Assembly (NCBI RefSeq): GCF_003032475.1
Contig: NZ_CP028369.1
Coordinates: forward strand, 992,001-1,056,000
Reading direction: 5' to 3'
DNA length: 64,000 nt
From: Streptomyces sp. P3
Lineage (GTDB): Bacteria > Actinomycetota > Actinomycetes > Streptomycetales > Streptomycetaceae
Shown here: positions 54,177 to 62,966 of the stretch, piece by piece
Numbering within the stretch: the first letter of the stretch is position 1
Layout: every line of letters begins with the position of its first letter
Notes under the pieces: model-generated
Database searches by the model: none
The model's input: the letters and a program-made list of their open reading frames with translations, nothing else
Told to the model about the DNA's origin: nothing
Made by a program: the position numbers and the translations under genes

Positions 54177-54304
54177 GTCGCAGCCCGGGTGTTCCTGTGC
54201 GAGCCTGAATTCATGATCAGGAAACCGTCCGTCCACCGGCCCGTCCGGGCGGGGGCGAGGACGGTGGCCCCCGCGACGGGGGCGCTCGAGAGGAGCTGAT
54301 CGAC

Positions 54305-55018
54305 ATGAATCCGGTCGCCGGATCACCCGTGCGGATCGAGGCGTTCCTCGACCCCCGGCTGTCCAGATGGCTGTGGCTGGTGAAGTGGCTCCTCGCCGTC
54401 CCGCACTACATCGTGCTGTTCTTCCTGTGGATCGCGTTCTTCTTCGTGACCGTCGTGGCGTTCTTCGCCATCCTCTTCACCGGCCAGTACCCCCGCTCGC
54501 TCTTCGACTTCAACGTCGGCGTGCTGCGCTGGAACTGGCGTGTCGGTTACTACGCACACACCGCGCTCGGCACCGACCGGTATCCGCCGTTCACCCTGGC
54601 CGACGTGGCCGACTACCCGGCGCACCTCGACGTGGCCTACCCGGAGCGACTGTCCCGGGGCCTGGTCCTGGTGAAGTGGTGGCTGCTGGTGATCCCGCAG
54701 TACATCGTGGTGGGGATGTTCGTCGGCGACTGGGGGTGGGGCTGGGGCGAATCGGACCGCTGGCACGGCGGCGGCCTGGTCTACTTCCTGTCGCTGGTCG
54801 CCGTGATCGTCCTGGCGTTCACCGGCCGTTACCCGGTCCAGCTCTTCGACCTCCTGATCGGGCTGGCCCGCTGGGTCGCGCGGGTGGCCGCCTACGCGGC
54901 GCTGATGACCGACGTGTATCCGCCGTTCCGCCTCGACATGGGCCCCCAGGACTTCCCGCCCCCGCTGACGAAGTCCTCGGCGGGCGGCACCGGCGGCACG
55001 GGCAGCCCCGGATCGTGA
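54305..55018 (+). CDS. DUF4389-family membrane protein
   Basis: A 237-residue protein with two similar halves, each with paired hydrophobic helices followed by FTGxYPxxLFDxxxGxxRW (FTGQYPRSLFDFNVGVLRW and FTGRYPVQLFDLLIGLARW). The internal duplication is characteristic of the family, whose function is unknown. Good ribosome site (GAGGAG) and start. It lies downstream of the repeat region and is probably transcribed alone. Confidence 0.9.
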   Translation: MNPVAGSPVRIEAFLDPRLSRWLWLVKWLLAVPHYIVLFFLWIAFFFVTVVAFFAILFTGQYPRSLFDFNVGVLRWNWRVGYYAHTALGTDRYPPFTLADVADYPAHLDVAYPERLSRGLVLVKWWLLVIPQYIVVGMFVGDWGWGWGESDRWHGGGLVYFLSLVAVIVLAFTGRYPVQLFDLLIGLARWVARVAAYAALMTDVYPPFRLDMGPQDFPPPLTKSSAGGTGGTGSPGS

Positions 55019-55124
55019 CCAGCCGGCCGGCGCAGACGGCTCGGACGACGCGGACGGCGCAGACGGCTCGGACGCGCGGTATTTCGGTTGCCCATGGCGG
55101 TGCGGTGCGGGCTCAATGGCAGGC

Positions 55125-56279
55125 ATGACCGACCTTCAGGGCTCGTACGACGATCTGTTCACCGCGGTGCCCAGCGCTTTCGCCGCGCTCCTGGACGAGG
55201 GTGACGTGGGCGGATCGGTGGCCGTCTTCGTGGACGGTGAACCGGTGGTTGACGTCTGGGGCGGGTACGCCGACGCGGCTCGCGAGGTGCCGTGGCAGCG
55301 GGACACCCTCGTCAACGTCTACTCCGTCACGAAGACCATGACGGCGTTGTGCGCGCTGGTGCTGGCCGACCGCGGCGAGCTCGACCTGGACGCGCCGGTC
55401 GCCCGCTACTGGCCGGAGTTCGCCGCGGCGGGCAAGGAGGCGGTGCTCGTACGGCACACGCTCGCGCACACGGCGGGGCTGCCCGACTGGTTCGGTCCGG
55501 TCGCCGAGGTCTACGACTGGCCGGCCGCCACGGCCCGACTGGCCGCGCAGGCTCCGCTGTGGGAGCCGGGCAGCGCGGCCGGATACCACTCGCTCACCCA
55601 GGGGTTCCTGGTGGGCGAGGTCGTACGCCGGATCACCGGCCGGATGCCGGGCGAGTTCTTCGCCGACGAGATCGCGGGTCCGCTGGGTGCGGACTTCCGC
55701 ATCGGGCTGTCGGCCGAACACGACCACCGGGTGGCGCTGACGGTGCCGCCGCCGTCCCGGGACGAGGACTACACGGCGGGCGCGGCCGCCGGCGACGCGG
55801 CGACGGATGCCCCGGGGCCGGCCGCCGGCCCGGACGCGGCGCCGACGCCCGCTCCGACCGCGTTCCGGGTGCGCGACGGCAACAGCGTGGCCTGGCGCCG
55901 GGCGCAGATCCCGGCGGCCGGCGGTTTCGGCAACGCCCGTTCGGTCGCCCTCGTCCAGTCGGCGATGGCGTGCGGGGGTTCGGTCCGTGGGGTGCGCCTG
56001 TTGTCGCGGGCGGGCCGTGACCGTGCGTGGGAGGAGCAGTTCAGCGGCGTGGACCGCAGGCTCGGCATGCCGATCAGCTGGGGCCTGGGGTACGGGCGGT
56101 TCGGCGGCACGTACGGGTGGGGCGGCTGGGGCGGATCGACCGTCATGATCGAACCCGAGGCCCGCATGGTGGTCGCCTACGTGACGCAGCAGATGCGCGA
56201 ACCCGCGCAGGACACCCGGGGACTCGACCTCCTGATGGCCGCCTACGACGGTCTCCAGGGACTCCGGACCGGCGGCTGA
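55125..56279 (+). CDS. Serine hydrolase of the beta-lactamase/EstB family
   Basis: A 384-residue class C beta-lactamase-fold hydrolase. The catalytic Ser-x-x-Lys is in VYSVTKTMTA and the Tyr motif is YHSLTQGF. The third motif is WGGWGGST-like near the C-terminus (WGGWGGSTVMIEPEARM). No signal peptide, so it is cytoplasmic and more likely an esterase than an antibiotic hydrolase. An Ala/Asp/Pro-rich loop (about 210-240) interrupts the domain. ATG 55125 is preferred over ATG 55116. Confidence 0.9.
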   Translation: MTDLQGSYDDLFTAVPSAFAALLDEGDVGGSVAVFVDGEPVVDVWGGYADAAREVPWQRDTLVNVYSVTKTMTALCALVLADRGELDLDAPVARYWPEFAAAGKEAVLVRHTLAHTAGLPDWFGPVAEVYDWPAATARLAAQAPLWEPGSAAGYHSLTQGFLVGEVVRRITGRMPGEFFADEIAGPLGADFRIGLSAEHDHRVALTVPPPSRDEDYTAGAAAGDAATDAPGPAAGPDAAPTPAPTAFRVRDGNSVAWRRAQIPAAGGFGNARSVALVQSAMACGGSVRGVRLLSRAGRDRAWEEQFSGVDRRLGMPISWGLGYGRFGGTYGWGGWGGSTVMIEPEARMVVAYVTQQMREPAQDTRGLDLLMAAYDGLQGLRTGG

Positions 56280-56361
56280 GGGACCGCACCCCGGCCGCCA
56301 CGACCCCCGACCGGACCGGCGGCCCCGAGGTGGGAAGGGCCCCGGCGGACCTCGGGTTGCA

Positions 56362-56406
56362 ACGGTCCTCGCAACAACCGCGATCTGTGGGAGTCGCGAG
56401 GACCGT
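56362..56406. terminator. Stem-loop terminator between convergent genes
   Basis: ACGGTCCTCGC (56362-56372) and GCGAGGACCGT (56396-56406) form an 11-bp stem with a 23-nt loop between the hydrolase and alcohol dehydrogenase genes. Confidence 0.75.
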
Positions 56407-56417
56407 CCGGCGGACCG

Positions 56418-57458
56418 TCAGATCGTCGAGGCGTCGATGACGAAGCGGTAGCGGACGTCGCTGGCGAGCACCCGCTCGTACGCCTCGTTGATCTCGGCGG
56501 CGCTGATCAGCTCGATCTCGGCGCCGAAACCGTGCTCGGCGCAGAAGTCCAGCATCTCCTGGGTCTCCCGGATGCCGCCGATGCCGGAGCCGGCGAGGGT
56601 CTTGCGGCCGCCGATCAACGAGAACAGGTTGAGTGCGACCGGCTCCTCGGGCGCGCCGACGTTCACGAAGGCGCCGTCCGTCCGCAGCAGGGACAGGTAG
56701 GCGTCCAGCTTCAGCGGGGCCGAGACCGTGGAGAGGATGAGGTCGAAGGTGCCGCGCAGGTCCTTGAAGGTCTTCTCGTCGCTGGTGGCGTAGTAGTGGT
56801 CGGCGCCCAGCTTCAGGCCGTCGTCCTTCTTGCGCAGCGACTGCGACAGGACGGTCACCTCGGCGCCGAGGGCGTGCGCGATCTTGACACCCATGTGGCC
56901 GAGGCCGCCCATGCCGACGATCGCGACCTTCTTGCCCGGACCGGCGTTCCAGTGCCTGAGCGGGGAGTACGTGGTGATGCCCGCGCAGAGCAGGGGTGCG
57001 GCCTCGTCGAGCCCCAGTCCGTCGGGGATGCGCAGGACGTAGTTCTCGTCGACGACGATCTTCTTCGAGTAGCCGCCGTAGGTGGGCTCGCCGTCCTTGC
57101 CGACGGCGTTGTACGTGCCGACGCCACCGCCGGTGCAGTACTGCTCGAGGCCGGCCTGGCAGTTGTCGCACTCCCGGCACGAGTCGACGAGGCAGCCGAC
57201 GCCCACGCGGTCGCCGACGGCGAACTTCGTGACGCCGCGACCCACCTCGGAGACGACGCCCGCGATCTCGTGACCGGGCACCATCGGGAATATGGCCTCG
57301 CCCCAGCCCTCCCTGACCTGGTGGATGTCGGAGTGGCAGATGCCGGCGAACTCGATGTCGATCAGGACGTCGAACTCGCGCACCGGGCGGCGTTCGATCG
57401 TCGTGCGCTCCAGCGGAGCCTTGGCGGCGGATGCGGCGTACGCGGCAACGGTGGTCAT
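56418..57458 (-). CDS. Zinc-dependent NAD(P) alcohol dehydrogenase
   Basis: A 346-residue medium-chain dehydrogenase of the cinnamyl alcohol dehydrogenase/YahK type. Catalytic zinc ligands are C41 (ICHSDIHQV), H63-E64 (PGHEIAGVV) and C158. The structural zinc site has C94, C97, C100 and C108 (DSCRECDNC, then YC). The cofactor motif GMGGLGHM is at about 182-189. Probably reduces aldehydes with NADPH. It is divergent from an XRE regulator that may control it. Confidence 0.94.
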   Translation of the reverse strand: MTTVAAYAASAAKAPLERTTIERRPVREFDVLIDIEFAGICHSDIHQVREGWGEAIFPMVPGHEIAGVVSEVGRGVTKFAVGDRVGVGCLVDSCRECDNCQAGLEQYCTGGGVGTYNAVGKDGEPTYGGYSKKIVVDENYVLRIPDGLGLDEAAPLLCAGITTYSPLRHWNAGPGKKVAIVGMGGLGHMGVKIAHALGAEVTVLSQSLRKKDDGLKLGADHYYATSDEKTFKDLRGTFDLILSTVSAPLKLDAYLSLLRTDGAFVNVGAPEEPVALNLFSLIGGRKTLAGSGIGGIRETQEMLDFCAEHGFGAEIELISAAEINEAYERVLASDVRYRFVIDASTI

Positions 57459-57631
57459 GCCGGGGGTTCTCCTAGCGAGGGGGTTCGTCCCGGCCTGCCT
57501 TCGGACCGGGCGTGCCGTCCAGGTTCCCCCATTCCGTCGTGCTCACCCAGGTCACGCTTCTGCGTACGACTGGCGTGCCTACCACTGGCGGGGTCAGGCT
57601 GGTGGGCGTACGACCGGGAATACTGGACGGC

Positions 57632-58537
57632 ATGGACGATCGCCCCGAAGCCCCCGGCGCCCCACTGGACCGGCGTGCCGAGCTCAGTGAGTTCCTGCGC
57701 ACCCGGCGCGCCCGGCTGAAGCCGGAGGACGTGGGGCTGCCGGACTTCGGACGGCATCGCAGGGTGCCCGGGCTGCGGCGCGAGGAGCTGGCGCAGCTGG
57801 CCGGGGTCTCGGTGGCGTACTACACACGGCTGGAGCAGGGCAACGGGCGCAACGTGTCGGCGGAGGTGCTGGACGCGATCGCCCGCGCCCTGCGGCTGAC
57901 GGACGCCGAGCACGCGCACCTCACCCACCTCGCGAAACCGAAGCACAAGAAGAAGCAGAGCGGGCCGCCCCAGCAGGTCCGGTCCGCGCTGCGCCAGCTG
58001 CTGGACGCGATGGACTCGGTGCCGGCGTACCTGGTCGGGCAGCGCGCGGAGATCCTGTGCTGGAACCGGATGGCCGCGGCGGTCTTCGGCGACTGGGCGG
58101 AGCTGCCGGTGGCGGAGCGCAACTGGGCGCGGCTCGTCTTCCTGCGCCCCGACTACCGGGACCTGTTCGTGGACTGGGAGCAGAAGGCGATCGACATCGT
58201 CTGTGCGCTGCGGATGGACGCGGGCTGCTGTCCGGACGACCCGCGGCTCTCCGCGCTGGTGGGCGAACTGTCGGTGAAGAGCGAGGACTTCCGGCGGTTG
58301 TGGGCGACCCACGACGTCAAGGAGAAGAGCCACGGCGTGAAGCGGCTGCGGCATCCGCTGGTCGGCGAGCTCTCCCTGAACTACGAGGGGTTCAGGCTGG
58401 CCGGTGACGGCGAGCAGACGATGGTGACGTACCACGCGGAGCCCGGGTCGGCGTCGGCGGAGGCGCTGCGACTGCTGGCGAGCTGGGGCGCCGACGCGCG
58501 GAAGGCGGGGGCCGGGTCGCAGTCGCCGTCCGCCTGA
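57632..58537 (+). CDS. XRE-family regulator with MmyB-like ligand domain
   Basis: A 301-residue regulator. The N-terminal helix-turn-helix (about 15-90) has RVPGLRREELAQLAGVSVAY and YTRLEQGNGRNVSAEVLDAI. The C-terminal MmyB-like ligand-binding domain (about 115-285) has DSVPAYLVGQRAEILCWNRM and WARLVFLRPDYRDLF. Such proteins often control an adjacent divergent oxidoreductase gene, here the alcohol dehydrogenase. The gap between them has repeats of GCGTACGAC. Confidence 0.93.
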   Translation: MDDRPEAPGAPLDRRAELSEFLRTRRARLKPEDVGLPDFGRHRRVPGLRREELAQLAGVSVAYYTRLEQGNGRNVSAEVLDAIARALRLTDAEHAHLTHLAKPKHKKKQSGPPQQVRSALRQLLDAMDSVPAYLVGQRAEILCWNRMAAAVFGDWAELPVAERNWARLVFLRPDYRDLFVDWEQKAIDIVCALRMDAGCCPDDPRLSALVGELSVKSEDFRRLWATHDVKEKSHGVKRLRHPLVGELSLNYEGFRLAGDGEQTMVTYHAEPGSASAEALRLLASWGADARKAGAGSQSPSA

Positions 58538-58639
58538 CGCCTGCGCCCCGGACGCCCGCCCCCGGCCGCTCACCCGGACGCCGAGCCCGCGTTCGTCCGC
58601 CGCCGCCGACGCCGAGCCCCGGGCGCCCGTCGGCCGTGC

Positions 58640-59440
58640 TCAGCCCCGGTACGGCGGGGCCGCCCCCCATCCCCACTTCGGCGCCGGCTGCTCGGCCGGC
58701 GGCTTGGCGTCCGGACCGGAGAAGTGGACGGCGAGCCGCGTGCCCCACTCCACGTAGGCGAGGAAAGCGGACCGGAACTCGGCGTCGGTCGGCAGACCGG
58801 CCTCGTCCGCGGCGTCCTGGATCAGGTTGACCCAGCGTCGGCGCTGGGGCTCGCTGATGTCGCGGCCGAAGTGCTTGGCGACCATGTGGCCGTGGCCGCC
58901 CTGGGTCGCCGAGTAGGTCTCGGGCCCGCCGAAGACCTCCGCGAGCCAGAGCGCGACGTGTTCGGCGTGCTCGGGGGCGAGGCCGGCGAAGACGGGGGCG
59001 AGGAGGTCGTCCTGGAGCACCTTGGCGTAGAACACCTCGGTGAGCCGGGTGAAGGCTTCCGCGCCCCCGGCCCACTCGTACAGCGTGGGCACGGCGGCGC
59101 CGGAGCCGTGCACCGAGGTGGCCTTGTAGTGGCGCATCTCGTCGATGTGCCCGACATAGGGGCGGATCTCGGCGAGGAAGGCGGGGAACAGGTCGGAGGT
59201 CCTGAAGCCCTCCAGGTGGTCCTCGGTGGACGTCCAGGTGATGCGCAGGACGAAGTGCTCGAAGTCCTCCTCGCAGCGGGCGAGTTCGTAGTCGACGCAG
59301 TGCGGGGAGGCCGCGAGCTGACGCGCGCCCCGGGTGTAGGCGGCGAGGAACTCCGCCGACCGCTCCTGCGGGATGCGGTAGCGGATGTACTCGACCGTGG
59401 TGGGGCCGGTGGGTGTGGTGGCTGTCTCGGCTGCGGTCAT
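58640..59440 (-). CDS. ABM monooxygenase-truncated hemoglobin fusion
   Basis: A 266-residue fusion. Residues of about 15-105 form an antibiotic biosynthesis monooxygenase (ABM) ferredoxin-like domain (YIRYRIPQERSAEFLAAY, ending near GHIDEMRHY). Residues of about 118-250 form a group II truncated hemoglobin, with the heme-ligating proximal His at about 190 (MVAKHFG) and the conserved W203 (RRRWVNLI). The C-terminal tail is Pro/Trp/Gly-rich. Role in oxygen, NO or redox chemistry is plausible. The partner substrate is unknown. Confidence 0.9.
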   Translation of the reverse strand: MTAAETATTPTGPTTVEYIRYRIPQERSAEFLAAYTRGARQLAASPHCVDYELARCEEDFEHFVLRITWTSTEDHLEGFRTSDLFPAFLAEIRPYVGHIDEMRHYKATSVHGSGAAVPTLYEWAGGAEAFTRLTEVFYAKVLQDDLLAPVFAGLAPEHAEHVALWLAEVFGGPETYSATQGGHGHMVAKHFGRDISEPQRRRWVNLIQDAADEAGLPTDAEFRSAFLAYVEWGTRLAVHFSGPDAKPPAEQPAPKWGWGAAPPYRG

Positions 59441-59496
59441 GGGGACACGCAAGCACGAACCACCCACCGGAGGCTGCTCTTCCGGCGGGCGTTCGC

Positions 59497-59625
59497 TCAC
59501 AGGGTGTGCGGGGCGCCCATGCTCTCGTCCCGCGTGCCCTCGTCGAGGTTGCCGGTCGGCTCGTCGGCGAGGAGCACCTTGGGCCGCTCGACCAGTGCGC
59601 GGGTCCTGGCGGCCGCCCGGCGACC
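59497..59625 (-). pseudogene. ABC transporter ATPase remnant
   Basis: About 40 codons reading ALVERPKVLLADEPTGNLDE, the Walker B and D-loop of a LolD/MacB-type ABC ATPase, then a short abnormal tail and a stop. The P-loop, signature motif and C-terminal end are missing. It is a single scrap of a lost exporter gene. The rest of 59441-59674 is featureless. Confidence 0.7.
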
Positions 59626-59674
59626 GAAGCCACAGCCGGGGCCGCTCCGGCCGCTGTGCCGGACCCCGGAAACA

Positions 59675-59702
59675 CCGATGCCGCCCCTCGGGGCGGCATC
59701 GG
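59675..59702 (-). terminator. Perfect stem-loop terminator after the transpeptidase gene
   Basis: CCGATGCCGCCCC and GGGGCGGCATCGG pair over 12-13 bp with a 2-3-nt loop, 42 bp downstream of the L,D-transpeptidase stop. Confidence 0.85.
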
Positions 59703-59744
59703 GAGCCTGTGGATCGGCGAAGAGCAGGGGGCGGGGCGGACGGC

Positions 59745-60992
59745 TCAGGCGGCCGAACCGGCCTTCCACTGCTCCCAGTCCATGTTCCAGCCGTTGAGGC
59801 CGTTGTCCGGGGCCACGGTCTTGTCGCCGGTGTTCTTGACCACCACGACGTCGCCGACGATCGAGTTGGTGAAGAACCAGTAGCCGGCCGTGCCGGTGTC
59901 GTTGGCGCCCTTGGTGTCGGACAGGCCCACACAGCCGTGGCTGGTGTTCACCGAGCCGAAGATGGACTTCGCGCCCCAGTAGTTGCCGTGCACGAAGGTG
60001 CCGGAGTTGGTGAGGCGGATGGCGTGCGGCACGTCCTTGATGTCGTACTCGCCCTTGCCGTCGTCGTCGGTGAAGCCCACGGTCGCGCCGTTCATGCGCG
60101 TCTCCTTGAACTTCTCCGACATCACCATCTGGCCCTCGTACGTCTTGTTGTCGGGCGAGCCGGCCGAGATCGGGATGGTCTTGATGACCGTGCCGTTGTG
60201 CGTGATCTTCATCTGCTTGGTCTTGGCGTCGACGTAGGAGACCTGGTTGCGGCCGACCTTGAAGGTGATCGTCTTCTGCTGGACGCCGATGACGCCCTTG
60301 GCGCCCTCCACACCGTCGAGCGCGAGCTTCAGCGTGACGGTGGAGTTCTCCTTCCAGTAGTCCTTGGGACGGCAGTCCATCCGCTGGCTGGAGAACCAGT
60401 GACAGGCGACCTCCTGACCGCTGGTGGAGGTGACCGTGACGCCCTTCTGGACGGCCGCCTTGTCGGTGATCTGCTTGTTGAAGGTGATCGACACGGGCAT
60501 GCCCACGCCGACGGTCGAGCCGTCCTCGGGCGTGAAGTTGCCTATGAAGCTGTTGGCCGGGGAGACCGTGGTGAAGGAGGCGTTCTCGTGGGCCACGAGG
60601 CCGCTCGAGTCCTTGGCCTCGGCCGCCACCTTGTAGGTGGTGGAGCGCTCGAGCTGCGCGTCCGGCTTCCAACTGGTCCTGTCCGCGGAGAGCGCGCCCT
60701 TGACGGCCGCGCCCTCGGCGGTGGTCATCGTCACGGCGGTGAGGGTGCCCTTGCTCACCGTGACGGCCGCGGAGTTGTTGATGGAGGCGTTGTCCGAACC
60801 GTCCGCCGGCGTGATCTTGATCTGGGCCTCGGAGGACTTCTTCGCGGCCGCCTCGTCGGCCTTGGCCTGCGAGGAGCTGCCTCCGCCGTCCGAGGCGCCG
60901 TCGCCGCCGCCGGAACACGCGGAAAGCACCAGAACACCGCCGAGCAGTGCGGACGCCGTCATCAGACCTCGGCGCCGCCTACTGTCCGTCAT
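59745..60992 (-). CDS. L,D-transpeptidase lipoprotein (Ig-like and YkuD domains)
   Basis: A 415-residue exported lipoprotein that makes 3-3 crosslinks in peptidoglycan. The lipoprotein signal ends in LVLSAC, with the lipidated Cys at 26. Two Ig-like domains (about 65-260) precede the YkuD catalytic domain (about 265-390). That domain has HGNYWGAKSIFGSVNTSHGC, whose final Cys is the nucleophile, followed by VGLS. The ATG at 60992 has GGAG at suitable spacing. ATG 61007 is possible. Monocistronic. Confidence 0.94.
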   Translation of the reverse strand: MTDSRRRRGLMTASALLGGVLVLSACSGGGDGASDGGGSSSQAKADEAAAKKSSEAQIKITPADGSDNASINNSAAVTVSKGTLTAVTMTTAEGAAVKGALSADRTSWKPDAQLERSTTYKVAAEAKDSSGLVAHENASFTTVSPANSFIGNFTPEDGSTVGVGMPVSITFNKQITDKAAVQKGVTVTSTSGQEVACHWFSSQRMDCRPKDYWKENSTVTLKLALDGVEGAKGVIGVQQKTITFKVGRNQVSYVDAKTKQMKITHNGTVIKTIPISAGSPDNKTYEGQMVMSEKFKETRMNGATVGFTDDDGKGEYDIKDVPHAIRLTNSGTFVHGNYWGAKSIFGSVNTSHGCVGLSDTKGANDTGTAGYWFFTNSIVGDVVVVKNTGDKTVAPDNGLNGWNMDWEQWKAGSAA

Positions 60993-61161
60993 CACACGCT
61001 TCTCCATCGTTGCCGATTGCCTGAACCCAGAGAGTCCCCGTCAAGACCATCAACGCTACGACCGGTTCGTCCCGTTCCCCCTGTGCACCAGGTGTGGGGC
61101 ACGCCACGTTCGCGGCGCGGAAGGTGCGGGTGTCGGTTCGTGCGCCTGCTGAGACGACGAA

Positions 61162-61189
61162 ACCCCGGCCGGCGGTTGCCGTCCGGGGT
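61162..61189 (-). terminator. Stem-loop between the acidic hypothetical and transpeptidase genes
   Basis: ACCCCGG and CCGGGGT form a 7-bp stem about 20 bp after the stop of the acidic protein gene. Confidence 0.5.
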
Positions 61190-61208
61190 CACGAGTTTCC
61201 CGGAACGC

Positions 61209-61565
61209 TCAACCGATGCGGCCTTCTTCGCCGTCCGCCCGGTCATCCTCCTCGAGATCGTCCTCGTCGAGGTCCCACTCCGGCGAATCCGGGTCGTGGT
61301 CGACCCGTTCACTGGACCAGGAGGCCTGCTGGAGCTCCACCCCGGGAACCTCTCCGAGCAGGTCGAAGGGGTCGACGAGGTAGGCGAGGGCCTCCGCGGT
61401 GTCTTCCGTCACAGCCGCCTCGGCATGCACGCGTTCGTCGTCCGGGACCTCCGGGTCGTCGGCGAGCCGCCGCAGCGCCGCCGTCGCCACGGCGTCCTCG
61501 TCGTGCACCTCGAGGAGAATCTCCACCCGAACCCGCACAAAACGTGATGTCTTTTCATCGCTCAT
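61209..61565 (-). CDS. Conserved hypothetical acidic protein
   Basis: A 118-residue soluble protein. The N-terminal 80 residues look like a small alpha/beta domain (RFVRVRVEILLEVHDEDAVA). The C-terminal third is strongly acidic (DLDEDDLEEDD). No signal peptide or membrane helix. The ATG lies 110 bp from a divergent surface-protein gene. Function unknown. Confidence 0.75.
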   Translation of the reverse strand: MSDEKTSRFVRVRVEILLEVHDEDAVATAALRRLADDPEVPDDERVHAEAAVTEDTAEALAYLVDPFDLLGEVPGVELQQASWSSERVDHDPDSPEWDLDEDDLEEDDRADGEEGRIG

Positions 61566-61674
61566 GGCCGGAGCGTACGGCTCTTGGCTCCCGCAACTTT
61601 CCCGCGACCCGCGACTTTCATTAGCATCGGGGCACACGGCCAATTCGCCAGCACCACAAGGGGATCGATATTCC

Positions 61675-62073
61675 GTGTCATCCGCTCGACGTCCGTTGCT
61701 GACCGCCACCGCCGCGGGGACCCTGCTGGGCGCCCTGTGGTTCGTCCCGTCCGCCAACGCGTCCCAGGACGCCCCGGTCAGAACGGTCACGACGACACAG
61801 GTCACGACCCAGGCGCGGGCCGCGTCGACGACCACGACCGGGACGGTGACGCGGACCGCCGACCGGAGCACGGACCGCAGCGCCACGCGGACCCTCTCCG
61901 ACGCCACGGCCGAAACCGGGGCCGAGGCCGGAGCCGGGGCCGACGACGGCGTCCGGCTCGCCGACACCGGAAGCTTCGACACCACCCCCTACGTGGTCGG
62001 CGGGACGACCCTGCTCGCCCTGGGTGCGGGATTCGTGGTTTATTCCATTCGCCGGGAACGTCTGGGTTTTTGA
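61675..62073 (+). CDS. Putative sortase-anchored surface protein (LADTG motif)
   Basis: A 132-residue exported protein. A signal peptide (about 1-29) ends at SANASQ. A Thr/Ala-rich low-complexity middle (TTTTGTVTRTADRSTDRSAT) is followed by LADTG at residues 95-99, a hydrophobic helix (about 107-125) and the basic tail RRERLGF. This is a full cell-wall sorting signal of the LAXTG type used by class E sortases in streptomycetes. The GTG start was chosen for the signal peptide. No sortase gene is in the window. Confidence 0.85.
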   Translation: MSSARRPLLTATAAGTLLGALWFVPSANASQDAPVRTVTTTQVTTQARAASTTTTGTVTRTADRSTDRSATRTLSDATAETGAEAGAGADDGVRLADTGSFDTTPYVVGGTTLLALGAGFVVYSIRRERLGF

Positions 62074-62115
62074 ATTTACTTGACTCTCCGTTGACGACTT
62101 CTTCATAGTTCGCAC

Positions 62116-62901
62116 ATGAAGAGATCATCGGGGGCCCGGCTGCGCGCCACGGCCGCAATCGGCGCGCTGTCGCTCTCCCTCCTCACCGCCTGTTCGGACG
62201 AGGGGTCGAAGGACACCGCGGACTCCAAGACATCCGCCTCCTCGTCCGCCGCCGCCTCCTCGGCTCCGGCCGCGAAGGCGCTCACCAAGGCCGAGCTCGA
62301 GAAGCTGCTGCTCGCGCAGGGCGAACTCAAGGGCTACAAGGTCGACTCGGGCGACGACACCCTGCCGGCCTCCAAGAGCGTGGTGAAGACCGACAAGCCG
62401 GCCTGCGACCCGCTCGCCTGGGCCACGGCCGCGCTCGCCCCGGGCGACACGGACGCGAGCGTCGGCAACACGGTCGCCGAGGACAAGACGTCGGCCGCCA
62501 CCGCCAAGCCGACGAACCTCGCGGACGCGTTCGACATCGACATGACGTTCGTCGGTCTCTCCTCGTACGCGGGCGACGGCGCGCAGAAGGCGATGAAGGC
62601 CGTCTCCGACGGTGTGACGGCCTGTGCCGGCGGGTACGGCCTGAAGGCCGACGGCGAGAACACCAAGGTCACCAGGGTCGCCGCGGACAAGGGCGCCGGC
62701 AAGGGCGACGAAACGGTGGCGTTCGTCGAGGACGTCGACATGGACGGTCAGGGCAAGGCCACCTTCCACGCCGAGGTGGTGCGCAAGGGCAACACCGTCG
62801 CCACCTTCTACACCGTGAACTTCGCCGGGTTCGAGAAGGGCGGCGACATGGGCGCCGTGCCGGCGGCCGTGATCGACGCGCAGGTCGCGAAGCTCAAGTA
62901 A
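62116..62901 (+). CDS. Putative lipoprotein, hypothetical
   Basis: A 261-residue exported lipoprotein. The lipobox LLTAC puts the modified Cys at 26. A Ser/Ala/Lys linker (about 28-55) leads to a globular domain (about 55-261, LTKAELEKLLLAQGELKGYK, later TFHAEVVRKGNTVATFYTVN) with two Cys. It resembles sensor-type or substrate-binding lipoproteins of streptomycetes, but no defined family is recognised. It ends at a very strong terminator shared with hutH. Confidence 0.82.
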   Translation: MKRSSGARLRATAAIGALSLSLLTACSDEGSKDTADSKTSASSSAAASSAPAAKALTKAELEKLLLAQGELKGYKVDSGDDTLPASKSVVKTDKPACDPLAWATAALAPGDTDASVGNTVAEDKTSAATAKPTNLADAFDIDMTFVGLSSYAGDGAQKAMKAVSDGVTACAGGYGLKADGENTKVTRVAADKGAGKGDETVAFVEDVDMDGQGKATFHAEVVRKGNTVATFYTVNFAGFEKGGDMGAVPAAVIDAQVAKLK

Positions 62902-62925
62902 CACCGCTCCGCCTGAGGGAACTTC

Positions 62926-62959
62926 GGGGCCCCGCCGCATCTCCGTGCGGCGGGGCCCC
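62926..62959. terminator. Strong bidirectional terminator
   Basis: GGGGCCCCGCCGCA (62926-62939) and TGCGGCGGGGCCCC (62946-62959) pair over 14 bp with a 6-nt loop, between the convergent lipoprotein and hutH genes. Confidence 0.9.
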
Positions 62960-62966
62960 GCTCGTG

